From Rostrohypoxylon terebratum (lineage: Eukaryota; Ascomycota; Sordariomycetes; Xylariales; Hypoxylaceae), in contig MU385857.1 of assembly GCA_022497145.1 (NCBI GenBank), positions 124,001 to 188,000 on the forward strand: a stretch of DNA of 64,000 bases, in the 5' to 3' direction. This document shows, piece by piece, positions 36,052-48,610 of the stretch. How positions within the stretch are numbered: the first letter of the stretch is position 1; every line of letters begins with the position of its first letter. The translations under genes and the position numbers were made by a program. A model generated the notes under the pieces. That model was not told the origin of the DNA and ran no database searches. It worked only from the letters and a program-made list of their open reading frames with translations.

Positions 36052-39000
36052 TTACTCGCTATCGTCCATAGCGAAGTCATCGCTTTGGTCGTCGGAGTCG
36101 TCGTTAGCGACTGGTGGAGCATCTTCAAGTTCATCCTCGTCGGAGTCGTCATCAATGACATAGACCGGCTTAGACTTCGCTGCTGCGGCGCGGCCAGGCC
36201 TACCGCGAGCTGCAGGTCTTGGTAGCGGGGAATCAGGCTCGGCCATTTCGATATCGTCGTCCTCATCGTCGTCCAAATCAAAGGCATCCTTCTTCGCTTT
36301 CTTAGCAGCGTAGGCTTTGGCAGCAGGCGACAGTTGTACTGCTTTAGTCTTGGTGGCCTTGGCCTTGGCTTTCGGGGCAGCCGCCTTCTTCGCGGGGGCG
36401 TCCTCCTTTTCCTTGTTCTTTGCTCCGGCGGGTCGGCCGCGAGCCTTCTTCACAGCAGCTCCACCTGCGCTACTGGCCGCGGCAGTTGTCGCTGATTTCG
36501 GCTTGGGATCTTCGGATGCAGCAGCTTGGGGCTTAGACCTTCTTACAACTTTAGAGACAGGAGGCATATCCTCATCGTCAGAGAGGAAGCTGTCCAACTC
36601 GTCCCCACGAGCATTTTTATGAGGCGAGGACTTAGCTAACATCTCATAGTTCGTATCGTCGTGGTCGTCTAGGTCTATGGGTTTCGAGGGTTTGCTCTTG
36701 ACTTGCAAACCGGTGCTGTTGCCGCTGCTGCTCTCTGGTCGCGACATGGAAAACAGACTAAGCCTACCGGTCTTGTTCTCAGAGGCGCTGCCGTTGTTGT
36801 TCGTGATGCCCTTAACTAGGTCACCAACATCGCCGAGCATCTTATCATCATCGCTTTCCGAGTCTTCATCTACAACCCATTTTTTGGCTTTTGTGGCTGC
36901 GGCACGTTTGCTCCGATTGGGTAGAACCGATTCGTCCTCATCGTCACTAGCGGGCTTCGTCTTCTTAACCGGATTCTTTAACTTGGCAAAATCATCATCC
37001 GAAAATGAGTCGGAGTCGTTTGCATCATCGGCCTCTTTCTTCGGTTTGGGGTTGCTGTTAAACATAGCAGCGAAGCGCTGGACAGACTTTTCCTTGGGCG
37101 GTTCTTTCGGCTTGGCTGCCGCCTTGGGGCCTGTTTTTGATTTAGTCGGAGCGTACTCGTCGTCACCCTTTGGCTTGCGGCCACGTCCAGCACCAGTACC
37201 AACACCAGCACCGATCTTCTTAGACACGCGGCGGCCCATACGACGGATGCCAGTTGTTATCTCGGCGTCTAAGCGTAGTTGGTTTTCCCACTCAGCCTCG
37301 AACTCATCTAGATCTTTACACCAAAGATCCAACTCGCTCAGAGCCTTAAGATGATCATACTCGGCCTTCTTCTTGGCGATCTGATCCTTAAGGCGGTCAA
37401 GCCGCTCTTGAGTGAACGACCAAATGGGCATCTACATGTGGTAAGCAATATACTCCATATAAGTGTTTGTGAGGTAACTTACGGAAAGCAGGTAGTCGTA
37501 GGCATTCGCAGGACCATCTGTCTCTACTTCTTCAGCTTCCTCTACGTTACCTTCTTCCTCGTCATCCTCCGACTTGGTCTTTTTTTCTTGGCCTTTTGGA
37601 AATCCCTCGTACTTTTGCTGGCGAAGCTCCTCGACAACAATAGCCTTCTTCTTGCGGGATACCACTAACTCGCCATCCATAATCTCCTTCACAAATCTAG
37701 CTTGGTTCTTTAATTTGCGGTAGTCCGCGTCGTAGACACCGAGCCAATGAGCCTGAAAGGTCAATTAGTGTGATACCAGAATGAAGTAGTAACTTGAACA
37801 TACCTTGCGGGCAACATAGATATCTAATCGATACTGATAGAATTCTTCAAGAATATCTTCTACCTTCTCATACTTGCGGATCATGCCACGAGTATCAAAC
37901 GCGACTAAATTGGAGGTCGCGACTTGCTTGACTAGCTTGAATTTCTCGAGTAGACCTTCCTCCAGTGCTTCATTCATGTGCTTTTCATCCATCTGAATCT
38001 CAAAATGGACGTTCTTGTGGTCATTGAATTCTTTGTAGTCCTTGATGAAGGAGGGGGTCTTCTCGCCTCGTATGATTTCTTCTAGTTTTGCTTTGAAATC
38101 ATCGGTCCACATGCGGATGGGCAATTCAGTAATGATCACCTCATTGGGCTTCTTCTCGTCCTGATATGCGATACCATTGAATTGGTAACGGTTGGTCTCG
38201 GTGACTTGCGGAGTGCCCTTCCACCCTCGGAACCAAGGCGTCATTGTCTCAAAGGGCTTTTCTTCTGGACCATCTAGACGACCCATGCGTCGTTTCAAAT
38301 TCCTGATTATGTCCATGGGGTGATAGTTCGGTATTGACGTGCTCCAACCCGTGCCGATACCGTCCGCACCGTTTACCAAAACCATTGGGATGACAGGTAC
38401 ATAAACTTTCGGCTCGATTTGCTTTCCGTCTTCGGTTAGGTATTCTAAGATAGGCTCATCTAGGGGCGAGAAGACACGCCGAGCAAATGGAGAGAGACGA
38501 GTGTGAATGTATCGAGCGCTGGCGGCATCTGAGCCACCTGCAAGTCGGGAACCGAAATTTCCACTGGGCTCAAGACAATTGACGTTATTGGAACCAACGA
38601 AATTCTGGGCTAGACCAATAATAGTCTGCTGCAGAGATACTTCACCGTGATGGTAGGCCGTCTGCTCAGACACGTAACCTGCCAATTCAATGACCTTCTT
38701 GTCTTTGACTAGGTTTCGCTTTAGACAAGCGTAAATGACCTTCCGCTGACCGGGCTTCAAGCCGTCAATCATCGAGGGAATGGATCGCATATTATCAGCC
38801 ATACTAAACAGAATCAACTCTTTGTTGACAAAGTCGTTGTATGAGACCTGTTTAGTGGAGTGATCCAAATAAGTTCCAGGCACGAAGTTGCCAAGCCATT
38901 CCTTACGAGCATCTGCCTTCTTCCTGGAGAAAGCAAGTTCGAATAGCTCAGCTTCTTCTGGTTGCATTGTGCTGAATTGTTTGAGGTGGTTATCAAGATC

Positions 39001-41334
39001 ATTAAAGTAAATCTGGGCGTCCTCGTTCGAACTGGTACCTAGACCCTTGTAGTACTTCGATTCCCATCTCTTCAACTCAGCCTTGTGCGCCTCCTTCCAT
39101 TCCTCATACTGAGGTTGAGTAAAGAATGACTTTAACTTCAGCGGCTTCTTGGGATTCGGCCCTTGCCAAACCTTCACAATAGGCGTGATGAATTCCTGGA
39201 AGAAGTCCGGGATCTTGAGAAGTGAGGGGTACTGAACTTGAAGGAAATTGATTAGAAGACCTTTGATATGGCTACCGTCGTGATCTTGATCGGCCATGAT
39301 CATCAAATGTCCATACCGAAGGGACTTGTTATCGGTATAGACTTGCTTGTGTTTTAGCCCGAGAAATTGTTTGATGTTCTGGATTTCCTGGTTCCTGGTA
39401 ATCTGTTCAACCGTCGCGTCACGAACGTTAAGCATCTTTCCTCGAAGAGGGAAGACACCAATGCGATCCGGATCCAAGATGGCACGGCCAGCGACGGCCA
39501 AACTCTTGGCGGAATCACCTTCGGTCAAGATTAAGGTACATTCGTGACCCTTCTTCGTACCTGCCAAGTTGGCATCAACGAGTTTGGCGTTGCTGATTCT
39601 TGATCGTTTGTTGCCATCACTCTTGGCAAGCATTTTGTCGGCCTTTGCTTCTGCAAATTGAATAATGTTGTTGATTGCCTCCGTCTGACCAATCTTCTTG
39701 AGGAAACCTTCGGTTAAGACACACTTGCTACCAAATTGACTCATCTTGGTAGTCATCTGCTCCTTTGTTTGCGAAGTAAAAGCCGGGTTATTGATCAAGC
39801 AATTGATGAAGATGAAGATGTGGTTGCGGATATGGTTGGCCTTGAGCGAATGGCCCTTCTTCTTCTTATTGAGCTGCTTGAGAAGAGATTCGCAGATCTG
39901 GTCGGAGATGTAGTTGACATGGGTACCACCCGTAGTAGTAGCGATAGAGTTCACGAAAGAGACCTGTTGAAAGGAGCCATCTGAAACTGCAAAACCAATC
40001 TCCCATCGACCACGATGAACCTTGTTGTCTTCAAGAATGACTGTAGCACTAGGTGCTTCAGTGTTCTCTTCGTCTCCTCGCTCGCGGGCGATAGCCTTGG
40101 CGTACATCTCGCAATACTTCTTGAAATCTAGCTTGATCAGGGTGTCATTGAGGTAGACCTTGACTCCGCGGACTGTACCAGCCATGTCGTAGACTCGACG
40201 ATAGAGTAAAGACTCGAGATCATCATCAATACCTTCGGGCATACCGAATCTCTTCCAGTCCGGCTTGAAAGTGACACGGACGAAGTCGCTAGATTTGCTA
40301 CTGGTGATCTTTGCCTTGTCCATTTTACCCATGTTGTCTCTCCATGTCTGCTTGTACCTTTTGCCGTTCTTGGAGTCCTGACACTCTAAAGTAAATTCTG
40401 TACTGAAGACGTTGCAAAGCTTGGCACCGTAGCCGTTTCGACCACCTACGGTTTTCTTCTCGTCGTCGTCGAAGTTAGAACCAGCAAGAAGGTGACCGAA
40501 AACCAATTCCGGGATATAAACCTTCTCCTTGTCATGGATCTCTACCGGAATACCTTTTCCGTTGTTCTCGACCGTGATCTGACCTTCTTCGCGGTTAATA
40601 GTTACTTTCATGTACGTCATACTCACGTCGCGCTGTTTATTGTCTGCGGCGTTGACGAGAATTTCGTCAAAAATCTTGTAAAGACCGGGCACGAAGCCGA
40701 CCTTGGGTCGTAATTCCATCTGATTCGTTTCCTTGTTGAAAACCCACATCTGCTGTTCAGTACGCTCGACGGAGCCGATGTAAGTGTCGGGTCGCTTGAT
40801 GATATGTTCCAGCTGCGTCAATTTCTGGTATGTCTCGGTTGCGGTCTTATTCCTAGACGGCTTAGGGTCATCGAGTACCATGCTGTCATTCTCGATCTCG
40901 ACTAAGGGCTCGCCAGCAGACTTCTTAGCGGCAGGAGCCTTCTTCTGTTTCTTCGCACTCGGGGGGGTATTGGAGAGGCCGGAGATATCGTTATCCTCGT
41001 CATCGCTATCAGGCTTTGAACGTTTCTTAGAAGCAGCCTTAGTGGTTTTAAGGGTAGTCTGAACCATTTTCTTCGATGCAGTCTTGGTTGCAGGTTTTGC
41101 AGGTTTTGCAGATTTTGAGGTGGCTTTCTTAGCAGGGGCCTTGGCCTTGGGCTTCTGTGAGGGCTCAAGGTTAGCTTTAGCACTATAGCTATTCGATGGC
41201 AGAAGTGAGCAATTGTTATTTAGATAATAAAAATACAAACTAGGGTTGTTGCATACCACCTCGGGCGAGTAGCCATCTGAGTCATTGTCGATGTCGTCAC
41301 CGAAGACCGAGTCGTCCATGATATCGGAGTCCAT
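36052..41334 (-). CDS. TOP2: DNA topoisomerase II
   Basis: Nuclear type IIA topoisomerase that passes one duplex through another using ATP; needed for sister-chromatid separation. Four exons, 41334-41257, 41154-37804, 37752-37483 and 37431-36052, give 1,692 residues. The start MDSDIMDDSVFGDD is the first ATG; the frame upstream opens only with GTG. In order: a Lys/Ala-rich N-terminus, GHKL ATPase motifs EILVNAADNKQRD (about residue 189) and GRNGYGAKLCN (about 259), TOPRIM motifs LTEGDSAKSLAVAG (about 569) and DQDHDGSHIKG (about 647), and the catalytic tyrosine in SARYIHTRLSPF (about 908). The C-terminal 450 residues are Lys/Ala/Asp/Glu-rich with repeated acidic clusters, as expected for the regulatory tail. 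All key residues are present. An ACGCGT element lies 23-28 bp upstream of the ATG. Confidence 0.98.
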
Positions 41335-44300
41335 GATGGACCTTTGAAGTCGTGCAACGCGTTCACGCACAGCCTAGAAAAATATCTTCGAGGTAGACAA
41401 GTTGTTCGCGATGTACTTGCTAACGAAGTGGGAAATAGCCGCAATTGGGAACAGTCCCACGTAAATTTCATGAAAGATGAAGGTTTAGGGGGTTGAGATC
41501 ACGGTTGTGGAAATTAAAAGTATGAATTTAGTGTAGATGTTTTGATTTTGCTATCTGGTATCGGGGAAGGGGGGGGTATGTTGATCCAGGGTGATTTCCG
41601 GGGTGATTGATCTGTGATTCGATAGGTCGCAGCAGCCTCGTTGTTGTGTTGTCGCACGTACATACTTTGTAAACAAATTTTTATCAACTGTAACAGGGAG
41701 TCGCGTCCGTGGGGCTTCAAGTTCCACCTCAACAGGTGGTGAGCTAGTTCCAATAATGGCTAAGCGCCACTGATGCGGTAGAATTTCGGAACAAACGACG
41801 TGTTTGAACTTTGAATAGGGGCATGGGGCAGGGGGCAGGGAAGGGAGAGGAGAAGCCACATCAAATCAGCCACATATACTATGTACAATACAGTAATAGT
41901 ACTTCGTACTTCCCCCAAGCAAACAAAACACTCACTACTAGGTAGGACAGTCACGATCGTAACCTCCAGGCGAGGATGCGGGCAACTTCGTGGTTTCCTT
42001 TCCATATCAAAGTTTAATTGACATAGGTATAGGTATGTAGGTACCTAGGTAGGTGCACATGTGTGCTTCTCGAGATTGATGTAAGCAACATTCCAAGGTT
42101 ATCTTGTTGTTTTTTTAAGGAATTCTTTCCAGTTCTCTTCTATCACTCGCGGACTTATCTTTACTCCTCCAAGTTATATATTCCATCAGAAGTCCGACTA
42201 CCAGGAATTGGTGTTTAACTCTCATACCAGATACTTGAGTCCTAGGATTCTGTTATGATGGATATTACTTCAAGCCTACTAAGATCCGGCAGTCGGGCGG
42301 CGGCGATGTGATATTAACCACTTGCTGACACATATTATAATTACGTCCGTATACAACCTTAAGCCAACAATCTCTTCGCCGGAGAATCGTTTTCTATCCA
42401 GACACTTGAAGTCTACAACACTTCGTCCTACCAAAAACACATGGTTCCTCTGTTTTTCTACGCTTTTTATGGGAATCTCTCGCCAGCAATTGGTGCGTAA
42501 TTCTCCGCAATGTGTCGTGCGACCCAATTTGGCAACGTTCCCTAAAAATGCAGAGACAAGAAATTTCCCGAAGTCGACTGTAAGTCCCCGTGGCTTTTGT
42601 TGCAAAGTCGCACTACGCGTGGAAATTCTTCAAAGCCGTCTCCTGTCATCCTACGCTGTACGACAACAGACAACATGACAATCAATCACCTGAAACCTTT
42701 GAACTTTCTATCTTACCCGAAGTAGCCTTGCTGAGCCTCAAACCAAGTTCCTTCCAGAAGTAGGCGAGGCGAGAGAACCGTCGAGGCCGGATCGTCAGTT
42801 CTATGCCATCTACCTTCCTATACCGCCGGTCCTCTTCTGTTCGAGGTATGAATGTATGGATGTAGGTGTGTGGGCAAGTCTACGTACCTTATCTACTCGT
42901 CAAATATTATTGAAAAAAAAATCCATCCACTTTCCCGTCTCCCGGAACGGGTGGGGCAATCTATCCCTAGTCAGAGCTTCCAACAGCTTGAGTTGAGAAC
43001 TGTCAAGGTTATGAAAGTGATGGTGGAAGACGTCGGGTCTTGTTTCGAGTCACTTTAGAACTCTACGAGTAAATGAGGTATCACCTCTGTGCTTGACTTT
43101 CGTCACTTTGCCGAGCTTAATGCATTATCTGCTTACCATCTCCGTTTGTTAGGCACTCGTTTTGCGATAATGCAATCTGCTTGGTGCTGTAAGTCTGGTG
43201 GCGTATCGGGAGCCCGCAGACCTTAATGTAATTAGAACCACAGCCTGTTGAGACATGCCCAGAGCGTAGCCGATGACTCGAGCCTTGGTGTCCCACGAAA
43301 GCAGCCTGCCAGCCGCTCAGCTTCTATTGGGATACTGGGAAGAGAAAACGAAGCAAGAGATAACTCGTCTATCTAATCTCTGATCGAGGAGGGGAGGGAG
43401 AAGAATGTCGCGAAGATTATTGAAGTCATCCAGGTACGTCGTAGCATCCATTTCATCTATTGTTTTCCGCCCCGTCTACCTACTAGATACCGGACCAAGC
43501 ATTACACTGGTAAGGCTCGTGACGTGCAGCGCAGTTACGCAGGAAACCCCCACAGAAACAGATTGATCTCTCTCTCTCTCAGGGCCTACTCAACGATGAC
43601 CCATTACTAGCATGGCCCACTTGTGCGCTCATGAGTAATATTTTCAGAGTTAGATACGGCTCCGCTTCTTGTGTTTTCCGGGGAAGCATCCATCATTTGC
43701 TCGTACGTCGCTTGACTCCTAAGGAAAACATGGATTGGATGTTGTGACAGCTGCAATCTCCACAGTCATGACATTCATAGCCGACGGGAAGCCCCTTAAG
43801 GTGCTTCTGATGCTTCTCGAAATACTCAGCGAAATCTTTCAACTAAGAGAAAGAACTCCTAGTTCCTACGTGGTCCCCGGATAGGTACAGAGCTCTCTCC
43901 ACCAGGCGAATCGCCTTTGCGGCGGTCAAGCCCAAGACGATTGCTCGCTCGCCTGTCTTAAATGGGGGAACAACGAAGAACTGTGTGAGCGAAGGGTCCT
44001 AGAGAAACCTTTTGGACTCACCCCCTTACAAGATGACAGGCACTGGGTACACGTGTGTCGAGTCTAGCAATCGGTGTCTGGAATTCAATATGCTTATCAC
44101 AGTCGTTTCTTTGTTCTACCTTCTTGAGAAACCAGCTACCCTAGTAACTTGGACGGCACTATATGCAGCCTCCCGTGAGGTTGCTTTCTGTCAAAACTCC
44201 CTTTCCATTTCCAAACAATCCTAGTCCCTGTTTGGGCTGCCCGTAGTAAAGTATTTGCTGTGCCAAACTCATTTGTTGTCCAGCGACAGATCTGCTGCGT

Positions 44301-45133
44301 CATGCGGTCGCCTGTGATCACCCCTTTCGGGCCAGAGCCTGAACTGGTGAAATGTAATGAAACCGACCTTACCTCGATGCTGTCCTAGAATCCACGGATC
44401 GACGTGATACATCTAGCAGTGCTTGGGACCATCTCTTGTCGGCAAGGCTCCGGAATCGAGCGTATCGTTTGGCGATCTTGGAGTATTCTGCTTCCGAAAC
44501 TTCCCCGTCTAGCCCTTATTCCATCGGCCAGCGGACCACTTCCATCACTATTCTATTCAACCCTTCCCGGAACCGCCTTATCTCATCTCAGGTAGACGCC
44601 AAGCTTGGGGTTTTTTCAGCTACTAGGTACCTATTAGATATATTTTCATCTCCCCCTCTTACTTAGCCTGACTCCGTCACCTGTCACTTTAGCGACTTTT
44701 AAACTCGATCCTCTAAAAAGCGGTGGGCGTACACAAACGAGCTGCTCTGCTCTCACACGTCGATTCCAAGACAACTTTAACAAAGAAGACTGCACCGAAT
44801 ACCACGATCAACAAGGCAGCACTGGACACCGCCCCAAGTGTTCTGCAGAGAGCTGCATGACTGGGTGCAGTCAAGAAAGGAAGCAATCTCGGTCCCCTTG
44901 TACCAGCATGGGCTCGCCGTCTTGCGAGGGTGTGCCTCAATAGTTCGGCTGTTTGCCAAGTTCAAAAGGACTTGGTTTCCTCTCTTCTTTCTGACTTGCC
45001 GATGCAAGCACTGTCTTGAGTCTCCTTGCCCAATTCCCCTCTAGATATTTGGTAGATAGCCCATCCACAACTTTGCTTGCATCAGTACTCCATCCATATT
45101 CGAGACATCTTGTCTCCACCGCCTCTCACCGCC
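41335..45133. other. 3.8-kb divergent intergenic region
   Basis: Lies between TOP2 (-) and the APSES factor (+). I see no supportable gene: the longest frames (42279-42605 minus, 42322-42678 plus) start on TTG and mirror each other. It has TAGGTA/CCTAGG words (42022-42052), a CT run at 43570-43582 and a pyrimidine-rich stretch before 45134. A long regulatory region or 5' leader is common for genes of APSES regulators, but that is inference. Confidence 0.5.
41357..41362. promoter_or_regulatory. ACGCGT (MCB-like) element upstream of TOP2
   Basis: Palindromic ACGCGT, the core bound by MBF-type factors at G1/S genes in yeasts, lies 23-28 bp before the TOP2 start codon. The context is fitting for a replication/segregation gene, but a six-base match this close to the ATG could be chance or lie in the leader. 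Confidence 0.35.
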
Positions 45134-46939
45134 ATGCTGTCACTGGCGTCTCTTCTTAATCCTGCCCCTCCAGGGCCACCAATCAACCGATTTCCTCCAA
45201 GCCCAGCCTCGTCGTCGTCCCCAACGACTTCTCTACCGGACGAGTCGGGTCTTCTGGACGAGCCCATCATGGTCAAGCAGAAGATACCGAAGAGCGTAGC
45301 GACTCTACCCACGAGCAGGCCCAAGGGGATCATAAACTTCCCTCCACATCAGAGGCTCGACGAGGCCTCGCTCCGCCAAGTCCAGAGATTCCAAGTCCAT
45401 CCCTTCGGGAACATACAAGATCATTCTCGTCATATCCCGTATAATAGCACGAAGAAGGATTTCTTCGAGAAGACTAGCCGAGAAAGCTTCGAAGGTAAAA
45501 AAAGAGAAAACCAGAACAAAAAAAATACCCCCCTTGAGATATCGTAGTCGGTTTGTTAACCCGAAAGTAGTCTTCCAGTATGATTTTAAAGTCCCCGGGG
45601 ACGAGGCCGAGTATACCGTAATGTGGGATTATAACGTCGGCCTCGTCCGTATGACGCCCTTTTTCAAATGCTGTAAATACCCCAAGGTCAGCGCATCTTA
45701 TTTTCAAGAGATCATGACGAGCCCCCTAAATCTAGGTGCTGACTGTGCCTTTAGACGACCCCGGCCAAGATGCTGAACCTGAATCCCGGACTAAAAGAAA
45801 TTACGCACAGCATTACCGGAGGTTCTATTATGGCTCAAGGTCCGTACCATGAATAGATTATACTGCTTGCGTACAAAAGCTAATATATTCCGCCACAAGG
45901 CTATTGGATGCCATATTCCTGTGCTAAGGCTGTCTGCGCGACATTCTGTCATAATATCGCAGGGGCCTTAATACCTATATTCGGCCCAGACTTTCCTTCA
46001 ATATGCACACCTTCAGAGGCGCCAGAATACGGTCGCATGATTATTGATCCAGCAATTATTAACCATGCAACGAGGGAAGCAGAACACTTTCGCCGGTTGT
46101 ATACCAATACGATCACGTCTACTAGTGGTGGAAGTAGGGTTAGTCCGATAAGAGATCGACGACCCTTATTCCAAAGTCCTTATGTCGACCCGAGGCAAAG
46201 CCACCACCATTATCGCCGACATCCGATACGAAAGCCTTTCGCGGTTCCCACAGGCTGCGACAGTCCGTACGCCACAGACACAGATAGTGATATGTCCCCC
46301 GTAGCCCCAGAGCGAGGCAGCGTAATTCTCCGCGATCGCTTTCCGTACTCGCCGATGGCGCCGCCGCCACCGCCGCCACCGCCGCCACCACCTTTGGTAA
46401 ACCCTGCCATCCGACAAACAAGCAGCGGTTGGACGCCAGCGAATGTAGTGCTACCACACCACTACGAGACACCTGGACCAAGTCCCTGGCTAAGTGCTGT
46501 TCCGCGCTTCACAACAACGGCCCACCTCCCCCCTTATCCATCCCCGCGTTCTCATTCACAAGCGCAGCTTCAACCCTGGCGAGGAGCCAGCAAGAGATCA
46601 GCCGACCACGTAGGTGCCGAGTACGAGTTCAGTAACCATTGCGAGCGAGCAACAAGTGACGAAAATATCCTAACGCCGACAATAACAACGAGTCCCCAAG
46701 AGACGGTAACCCCAGCGGACCGCGACAAGGATAGGTACGACAAAGACAAGAACGAGAGGCCTATAGACCCGCCGGCGATCCTTGGGGCGGACAAGAACGC
46801 GGCGCTGCTCCTGATGAACCTCAGTGTTAGTGACTCGCGAGGTACCAATGGCAGCAGCGCGGGCTTGACCTCCGAGACGAACTTGCCGCGCGATGAGGAA
46901 TTCCCAAGGGTTAAGAGGATCAGGGCGAATTCGATGTAG
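45134..46939 (+). CDS. APSES/KilA-N domain transcription factor
   Basis: Fungal DNA-binding regulator of the APSES (KilA-N-related) class; the sequence fits the Xbp1-like branch better than StuA or Mbp1/Swi4. Four exons, 45134-45494, 45571-45686, 45755-45839 and 45900-46939, give 533 residues; I start at the ATG giving MLSLASLLNPAPPGPP. The DNA-binding region (about residues 75-230) is split over all four exons: HPFGNIQDHSRHIPYNSTKK, DEAEYTVMWDYNVGLVRMTP, FFKCCKYPK-TTPAKMLNLNP, GLKEITHSITGGSIMAQGYW and MPYSCAKAVCATFC. After it come a basic Arg/His patch, a run of ten prolines, Ser/Pro/Thr-rich text and a KRIRANSM tail that may aid nuclear import. No ankyrin repeats are present. Targets are unknown; relatives act in development or stress. 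Confidence 0.86.
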
Positions 46940-47386
46940 GTGTCTATTTGTCGGGTATGATAAAGGGGGGGGTCAATATCTACATACAATGTCTTTCGAT
47001 ACAATACTGGTGTCTAGGTAGGTGTCTAGGTAGGCAGGTGATCTTGTTTCGCAACGGATAGATGGGGTTGGTCGGGCTCAAAACTAGGACAGGAGGTATC
47101 TGTTGATAAAACGGGTATCTGGAGTTTGGAGATCTCGGCATCAAAAAATGGGTAACCTAGGGTGGCAATCTCTACAAGTATCTAGATAGGCGGGGGAAGG
47201 CTATGGTCGTTTCACCCTCCCGTTGGCTGTCACCGTATGAAATGGAAGGAAAATCTAGTAACTTGAATCGGCCTCGTCGCTTCGTATGTGTTATAAACAG
47301 GTAGGCGATCTCAGGCGTAGAGAAGTGCCCTTCCCCTCCTTTTATTTTCCTTTATCCTTTTATCGACTTTGGTGTCTATTCCTTAC
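46940..47386. other. Convergent 3' flank
   Basis: Between the APSES gene (+) and CNS1 (-). Contains GTGTCTAGGTAG direct repeats at 47010-47035. No gene seen. Confidence 0.6.
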
Positions 47387-48610
47387 CTAGCCAGCCCCCT
47401 TCTCCGCCGCCTTCTTTGTCTTGAACTCCTCGACCCAAGCCGCGGCTTTCGCCTCAGGCAGCACGAAGAACCGAACCACCTCATCGACAACCTCGACGTT
47501 CCCAGACAGCACTTTGAGCAGTGGTACTTTCTTCCCGACCTTGATCAAACCCCCACTCAGCGTCTCCATGTAGCACTCCACGCCCGCGAGCGTGTATTCC
47601 TTCGCCGTATCCCACGGCAGCGGGAACACGTACTCCAAGTGATCGGCCAGACTCTCCATCTCGCCGAACGCCTTCACGAAATCCGACTGCAGGTGCACGG
47701 GGTACAGCAACACGGCCGGGAAGCTCAGCGAGCTGCGCGGGTCATCCGGGTCCGGAACCAACTGTAGCTTGGCGTCCTCCATCTCGGGGGGCTGCGCCGT
47801 AGTCCTCGTCTTTATATTGCGCGCCGCCAGTGACGCTTTCACGAGGTACTCTCTCCTCTTCTCCCTTGCGAGCCTCTCGGCCTCCTTATTCTGTTTCGCC
47901 GTGATTTCGGAGTGCTTCTTGACGATATCCTGGGCCACGGCTTGAAGCGGCTTGTTGTTCTCGTCGAGGGCTAGGCCGCGCGCGCACGCGTCGTCGGCTT
48001 CCTCGATCCGGTTGACGGCGAGGAAGGCGCGCGCGGACCGGTAGTACGCTTTCACGTTCTTGTCGTTGAGGCGCAGGGCCGCGGCGCAGTCGAGCCAGCA
48101 GCTGCGGTAGTTCCGCAGCTCCAGGTGGCATGCCGCGCGGTTCACGTACAGCGACTCCAGCACGCTCCTCTGGTTCTTGATATCTTCCGCCGTGATCGCG
48201 GGGTCCTGCGTTTCTCCTCTCGCTCTCTTGCGCTCCTCGGCCGCGAGAACTAGGACGCCCTTCGTGTAGAACTCCTTGGCGTCGGCCCAGCGCTTCGCGC
48301 GGAAGCATTCGTTTCCCTGGTCCTTGAACTCGCTTCCGACCTCGAAGGGAGTCCCCTCATACGCAAGCGCCTTGAGAGCTTCCGTGTCGTCGTTTTCCTC
48401 CAGCTCCGTCATGAAAAACGGCGTCTTCTTCAATTCGGCCACCACCTCGTCCACCGTCTTCTTTTCCGTCATGGCCCGGCCCGGCGAGAGCTCCGGCAGC
48501 AGGGCTGCGGATGCGATCGGCGCGGCATTTTGCGACTGAGGTTTGTCGCCCTCCCCTTCGGAGATTTTGAGGCGATCTGCGACCTCATCTGAGATCTCTT
48601 CAACGGGCAT
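47387..48610 (-). CDS. CNS1: TPR co-chaperone CNS1/TTC4-like
   Basis: Cytosolic co-chaperone that links Hsp90 and Hsp70 through a TPR clamp; essential in budding yeast, where it also supports translation elongation factor folding. Intronless, 407 residues from the ATG at 48610. After an acidic N-terminus comes the family segment KTPFFMTELEENDDTEALKA, then three TPR units: GSEFKDQGNECFRAKRWADA, YVNRAACHLELRNYRSCWLD and VKAYYRSARAFLAVNRIEEA. A charged helix follows, then the C-terminal domain typical of Cns1/TTC4 (SLSFPAVLLYPVHLQSDFVK through LEYVFPLPWD). Length matches the family. Third-codon positions are very GC-rich. A TTCTAGAA heat-shock-like half-pair lies about 80 bp upstream. Confidence 0.93.
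   Translation of the reverse strand: MPVEEISDEVADRLKISEGEGDKPQSQNAAPIASAALLPELSPGRAMTEKKTVDEVVAELKKTPFFMTELEENDDTEALKALAYEGTPFEVGSEFKDQGNECFRAKRWADAKEFYTKGVLVLAAEERKRARGETQDPAITAEDIKNQRSVLESLYVNRAACHLELRNYRSCWLDCAAALRLNDKNVKAYYRSARAFLAVNRIEEADDACARGLALDENNKPLQAVAQDIVKKHSEITAKQNKEAERLAREKRREYLVKASLAARNIKTRTTAQPPEMEDAKLQLVPDPDDPRSSLSFPAVLLYPVHLQSDFVKAFGEMESLADHLEYVFPLPWDTAKEYTLAGVECYMETLSGGLIKVGKKVPLLKVLSGNVEVVDEVVRFFVLPEAKAAAWVEEFKTKKAAEKGAG

Noticed and set aside
36317..37354. Two long plus-strand frames opposite the TOP2 C-terminus
   Set aside because: They are antisense shadows of the Lys/Asp/Ser-rich topoisomerase tail, with hydrophobic low-complexity translation and no family.
42279..42678. 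Pair of 108- and 118-codon frames on opposite strands
   Set aside because: Both start on TTG, mirror the same DNA and have no recognisable domain or splice context.
43560..43590. CT-repeat as a hint of a nearby gene start
   Set aside because: Pyrimidine runs do precede fungal starts, but no plausible coding frame follows within several hundred bases.
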